Of a stretch of 8,167 nt of DNA, positions 6,061 to 8,167 are shown piece by piece (the first letter of the stretch is position 1; every line of letters starts with the position of its first letter). The notes beneath the pieces were generated by a model. It was not told where the DNA came from. It saw nothing but the letters and a program-made list of their open reading frames with translations, and ran no database searches. Position numbers and translations under genes: made by a program. The DNA is from an uncultured Porphyromonadaceae bacterium (GTDB lineage Bacteria > Bacteroidota > Bacteroidia > Bacteroidales > Muribaculaceae), in assembly GCA_947175455.1 (NCBI GenBank), contig CAMWMW010000058.1:1-8167 (forward strand), read 5' to 3'.

Positions 6061-7455
6061 ATGAAAAAAAATATTTCCCACATAGACGCCGACATCCAAG
6101 GCGCGCCCCTGAAAGGAATCAGAGGCGAGATGGTCACATTCCATGAAGATCCGTTTCTCGTGGAGGATGAATCAAAATGCTATTCCCACTATTCCGACGG
6201 ACTCGTGGTGATACAGGGCGACAAGATACTCGCCGCCGGAGATTACGCGGAAGTCGCCGCCTTATATCCGGATCTGAAAGATATCGACAGGTATGACAAC
6301 GCCGTGATAATACCGGGCATGGTCGACACTCACGTGCATTACGTGCAGTCTCCGATGATCGGTTCGTTCGGCGATACGCTCCTGCAGTGGCTCAACCAAT
6401 ATACATTCCCTACAGAGGCGAGATTCCGGTCGGAGGAGTTCTCTCGTTCGGTGGCACGCCTTTTCATGGGGCAGATTCTGAAACAGGGAACCACCACCGC
6501 CAACGTTTTCTCAACTACGTTCCCGACTTCCGTAGATGCCCTTTTCGAGGAATCGGAACGCTACAACGCCTGCATGATCACAGGGAAGGTGCTTCAGGAC
6601 CGCAACCTGCCGGAATCCTTACGCGACATATCCGCCGAGGGTTCGGTGGCGATGGCGGAGGAGCTGCTGGAGAAATGGCACGGGCGCGGACGCCAGCTGT
6701 ATGCCGTGATTCCGCGTTTCGCGCCTACGAGCACACCGCGTCAGCTGGAACTCGCCGGAGACCTTTATCAGAGAAACATAGACAGGGGTGTGTACATGCA
6801 TACACATCTCGACGAGGCGGACGATGAGATCGAATGGGCTTTGTCTCTCTATCCCGAAGCGGAGAACTATACCGACATCTACCGCCGATACGGATTGCTC
6901 GGATCCCGCTCCGTATTCGCCCACTGCTGTCTCGTCAAGGAGGAGGAATGGCAGACTCTCCATGACTACGACTGCGGCGTGGCGCATTGTCCGTCATCAA
7001 ATCTTTTTCTTGGCGACGGAATGTTCAAGATCTGGGAAGCCAAAGATCATAAGAGACCTCTGCGCGTCGGCGTAGGCACGGATGTGGGCGCGGGCACGAA
7101 TTTCTCGCTCCCACGCCAGCTAAACGAAGCGTACAAGGTGTCGATGCTGAAAAAACACAGCATGGGCGCATTGAAATGTTTCTACATGGCTACCAAAGGT
7201 GGCGCGCAGACTCTGCATCTTGAAGACCGCATCGGATCGCTTGCCCCCGGATATGCCGCCGACATCACCGTGCTCGACATGCATCCCACCGAATTCCTGA
7301 AATGGAGAATGCAGTTCAATGACTTCATCCTTGACCGGATGTTCATACTACAGACTCTTTCGCCCGACAACCTTGTCAGAGCCACTTACGTAGCAGGCAA
7401 ACGCGTCTACGACAGAGAGCGCGAGCAACAGCTCGCATATGCGGCTGATTTATAA
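6061..7455 (+). CDS. guaD: Guanine deaminase
   Basis: A zinc-dependent amidohydrolase that hydrolyses guanine to xanthine plus ammonia in purine salvage or catabolism, in the cytoplasm. Its 464 residues fit the TIM-barrel guanine deaminase family. Motifs in order: PGMVDTHVHYVQ (85-96, metal ligands His91 and His93), FPTEARF (116-122), IPRFAPTSTP (217-226, with Arg219 as a likely guanine contact), MHTHLDEADDEI (246-257, metal ligand His249 and proton-shuttle Glu252), VFAHCCL (285-291, His288), VAHCPSSNLFLGDGMF (307-322) and VGVGTDVGAGTNFSL (336-350, catalytic Asp341). All expected ligands are present, so the enzyme should be active. The combination of FPTEARF, RFAPTS, HCP-SNLFLG and GTDVGAGT is specific to guanine deaminase rather than chlorohydrolases or cytosine deaminase. 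The chosen start, ATG 6061, is just before the conserved MVTFHEDPFL segment; a GTG at 6010 would run through a palindrome and looks wrong. Neither a purine riboswitch nor a clear promoter was recognised upstream. Confidence 0.96.
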   Translation: MKKNISHIDADIQGAPLKGIRGEMVTFHEDPFLVEDESKCYSHYSDGLVVIQGDKILAAGDYAEVAALYPDLKDIDRYDNAVIIPGMVDTHVHYVQSPMIGSFGDTLLQWLNQYTFPTEARFRSEEFSRSVARLFMGQILKQGTTTANVFSTTFPTSVDALFEESERYNACMITGKVLQDRNLPESLRDISAEGSVAMAEELLEKWHGRGRQLYAVIPRFAPTSTPRQLELAGDLYQRNIDRGVYMHTHLDEADDEIEWALSLYPEAENYTDIYRRYGLLGSRSVFAHCCLVKEEEWQTLHDYDCGVAHCPSSNLFLGDGMFKIWEAKDHKRPLRVGVGTDVGAGTNFSLPRQLNEAYKVSMLKKHSMGALKCFYMATKGGAQTLHLEDRIGSLAPGYAADITVLDMHPTEFLKWRMQFNDFILDRMFILQTLSPDNLVRATYVAGKRVYDREREQQLAYAADL

Positions 7456-7496
7456 CCACGCATACTATATATGATTGTGCCGATGCTGAAAGTCAA

Positions 7497-7528
7497 TTTG
7501 CATGTAAGAATTTAAATGATTACCTTTG
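7497..7528 (+). promoter_or_regulatory. Bacteroidetes-type promoter of the DUF3127 gene
   Basis: TTTG at 7497-7500, 20 bases of spacer, then TACCTTTG at 7521-7528 followed by CA. This matches the Bacteroidetes -33/-7 consensus (TTTG, TAnnTTTG) with normal spacing. The start of transcription should be near 7533-7537, leaving an AT-rich leader of about 28 bases without a Shine-Dalgarno sequence. The gene therefore has its own promoter and need not depend on guaD transcription. Confidence 0.82.
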
Positions 7529-7562
7529 CATTACCAAACAAAGTGATTTAAATTAATACAAA

Positions 7563-7970
7563 ATGGAAATCGAAGGCAAAATCATACTGGATCTTCCTGA
7601 AGAGGGAGGAACATCCAAGGCCGGCAATCTCTGGAGAAAGAAAAGTTGGGTGCTTGAGACATTCGGTCAATACCCGCGTAAAGTAAAATTCGACCTCTTT
7701 GGCGACAGAATCGACCAGGTGAGACTTGAGGCTGGAAAATCATATAAAGTTTCCGTTGACGCGGAAAGCCGTGAGTTCAACGGCCGCTGGTACACAGACC
7801 TCCGCGCATATGCGGCTCAAGAAATGGGCGCGCCTCAGATGCAGCAGGCTCCTGCCCAGCAGTTCGGATCTGCCCCTGCAGCCCCCGCCGCTCCCGCAGA
7901 TCCGTTTGCGGCAGCTGCTCCCGCCGCCGATCCTTTCGCATCAGGCGACACCGACGACCTCCCTTTCTGA
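7563..7970 (+). CDS. DUF3127 family protein, OB-fold-like with SSB-type C-terminal tail
   Basis: A 135-residue soluble protein. Residues 1-85 match what I know of DUF3127: MEIEGKIILDLPEEGG, then W-RKKSWVLETFGQYPRKVKFDLFG (24-47) and FNGRWYTDLRAY (72-83), a small beta-rich domain resembling OB folds. Residues 86-126 form a low-complexity Ala/Pro/Gln linker with two copies of ADPFA (112-116, 122-126). The last residues, SGDTDDLPF (127-135), are acidic and end in Leu-Pro-Phe, very like the tip of bacterial SSB (Asp-Asp-Ile-Pro-Phe in E. coli), which recruits DNA repair and replication proteins. By analogy it may bind single-stranded nucleic acid and display a partner-recruiting tail; this is inference, as the family has no assigned function that I know of. 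The start ATG 7563 sits at the right distance from a strong promoter, and a strong terminator follows the stop, so it is probably a single-gene, well-expressed unit. It is not SSB itself: the domain is shorter and lacks typical SSB sequence blocks. Confidence 0.85.
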   Translation: MEIEGKIILDLPEEGGTSKAGNLWRKKSWVLETFGQYPRKVKFDLFGDRIDQVRLEAGKSYKVSVDAESREFNGRWYTDLRAYAAQEMGAPQMQQAPAQQFGSAPAAPAAPADPFAAAAPAADPFASGDTDDLPF

Positions 7971-7987
7971 TAGGTCCCGGAAATATA

Positions 7988-8042
7988 TCAGACCCCTTCC
8001 CCTTTCTGCGTCAGGAATGGGATGGGGTCTGAATCGTTTTTT
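7988..8042 (+). terminator. Intrinsic terminator of the DUF3127 gene
   Basis: TCAGACCCC (7988-7996) pairs perfectly with GGGGTCTGA (8024-8032). Inside, TCCC/GGGA and TTTCTG/CAGGAA extend the stem past single mismatches to a 3-base loop (8009-8011, one G-U pair included). A T6 tract lies at 8037-8042, four bases after the stem. It begins 17 bases past the stop codon. Confidence 0.88.
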
Positions 8043-8074
8043 GAATCCGGAGGCAAAATCTTGCCTCCGGATTC
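8043..8074 (+). terminator. Second hairpin, backup terminator or stable 3' stem-loop
   Basis: GAATCCGGAGGCAA (8043-8056) pairs perfectly over 14 bp with its complement at 8061-8074 around the loop AATC. It starts immediately after the T tract of the first terminator. What follows (TTATCTATT) is only weakly T-rich, and there is no T tract on the minus-strand side, so its terminator activity is less certain than that of the first hairpin. Confidence 0.65.
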
Positions 8075-8080
8075 TTATCT

Positions 8081-8167
8081 ATTGGTGCATTATTATACAC
8101 TCAATCGATACAAATGCATTATATTGCATCTTTCGACAATTATTTTTTCCAACTTATTATTGCATTT
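8081..8167. other. AT-rich intergenic edge with repeated TGCAT motifs
   Basis: No ORF is visible. TGCAT occurs at 8086, 8115, 8125 and 8161, twice as TGCATTAT, and AATGCATT at 8113-8120 is a perfect palindrome. It may be the upstream region of a gene beyond the window; a complete promoter cannot be recognised. Confidence 0.35.

Overview
The window looks like chromosomal DNA from a gut-type Bacteroidales bacterium, possibly Muribaculaceae-like. The basis is the gene set (type III glutamine synthetase, LL-diaminopimelate aminotransferase, a DUF3127 OB-fold protein), the lack of Shine-Dalgarno sequences before the genes, and promoter elements of the Bacteroidetes sigma type (TTTG near -33, TAnnTTTG near -7). 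The genus is inference. No insertion sequence, phage gene, CRISPR array, rRNA or tRNA was seen. This is core-metabolism DNA rather than an accessory island.

Left half, minus strand: a tight cluster read dapF -> dapL -> glnN (4528 down to 144). dapF and dapL are one base apart, and dapL and glnN are 55 bases apart with a small hairpin between them. A Bacteroidetes-type -7 box lies just upstream of dapF, and a strong inverted-repeat terminator lies just after glnN. DapL aminates tetrahydrodipicolinate to LL-diaminopimelate, DapF epimerises that to meso-diaminopimelate for peptidoglycan and lysine, and GlnN makes glutamine from glutamate and ammonia. The cluster therefore joins nitrogen assimilation to the lysine/cell-wall branch.

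Right half, plus strand: divergent from dapF, with its own promoter, is a 12-helix major facilitator transporter of unknown substrate. Next comes guaD, guanine deaminase, which releases ammonia from guanine. Last is a small DUF3127 protein behind a near-perfect Bacteroidetes promoter. It has an OB-like domain, an Ala/Pro/Gln linker and a C-terminal tip ending in Asp-Asp-Leu-Pro-Phe, very like the partner-binding tail of bacterial single-stranded DNA-binding protein. Two consecutive strong hairpins, the first with a T6 tract, end this gene.

There is no obvious new multi-gene system. The items most worth a second look are the SSB-like tail on the DUF3127 protein, the GC-rich palindrome upstream of guaD that resembles a dispersed extragenic repeat, the unusually long symmetric terminator after glnN, and the basic C-terminal extension of DapF.
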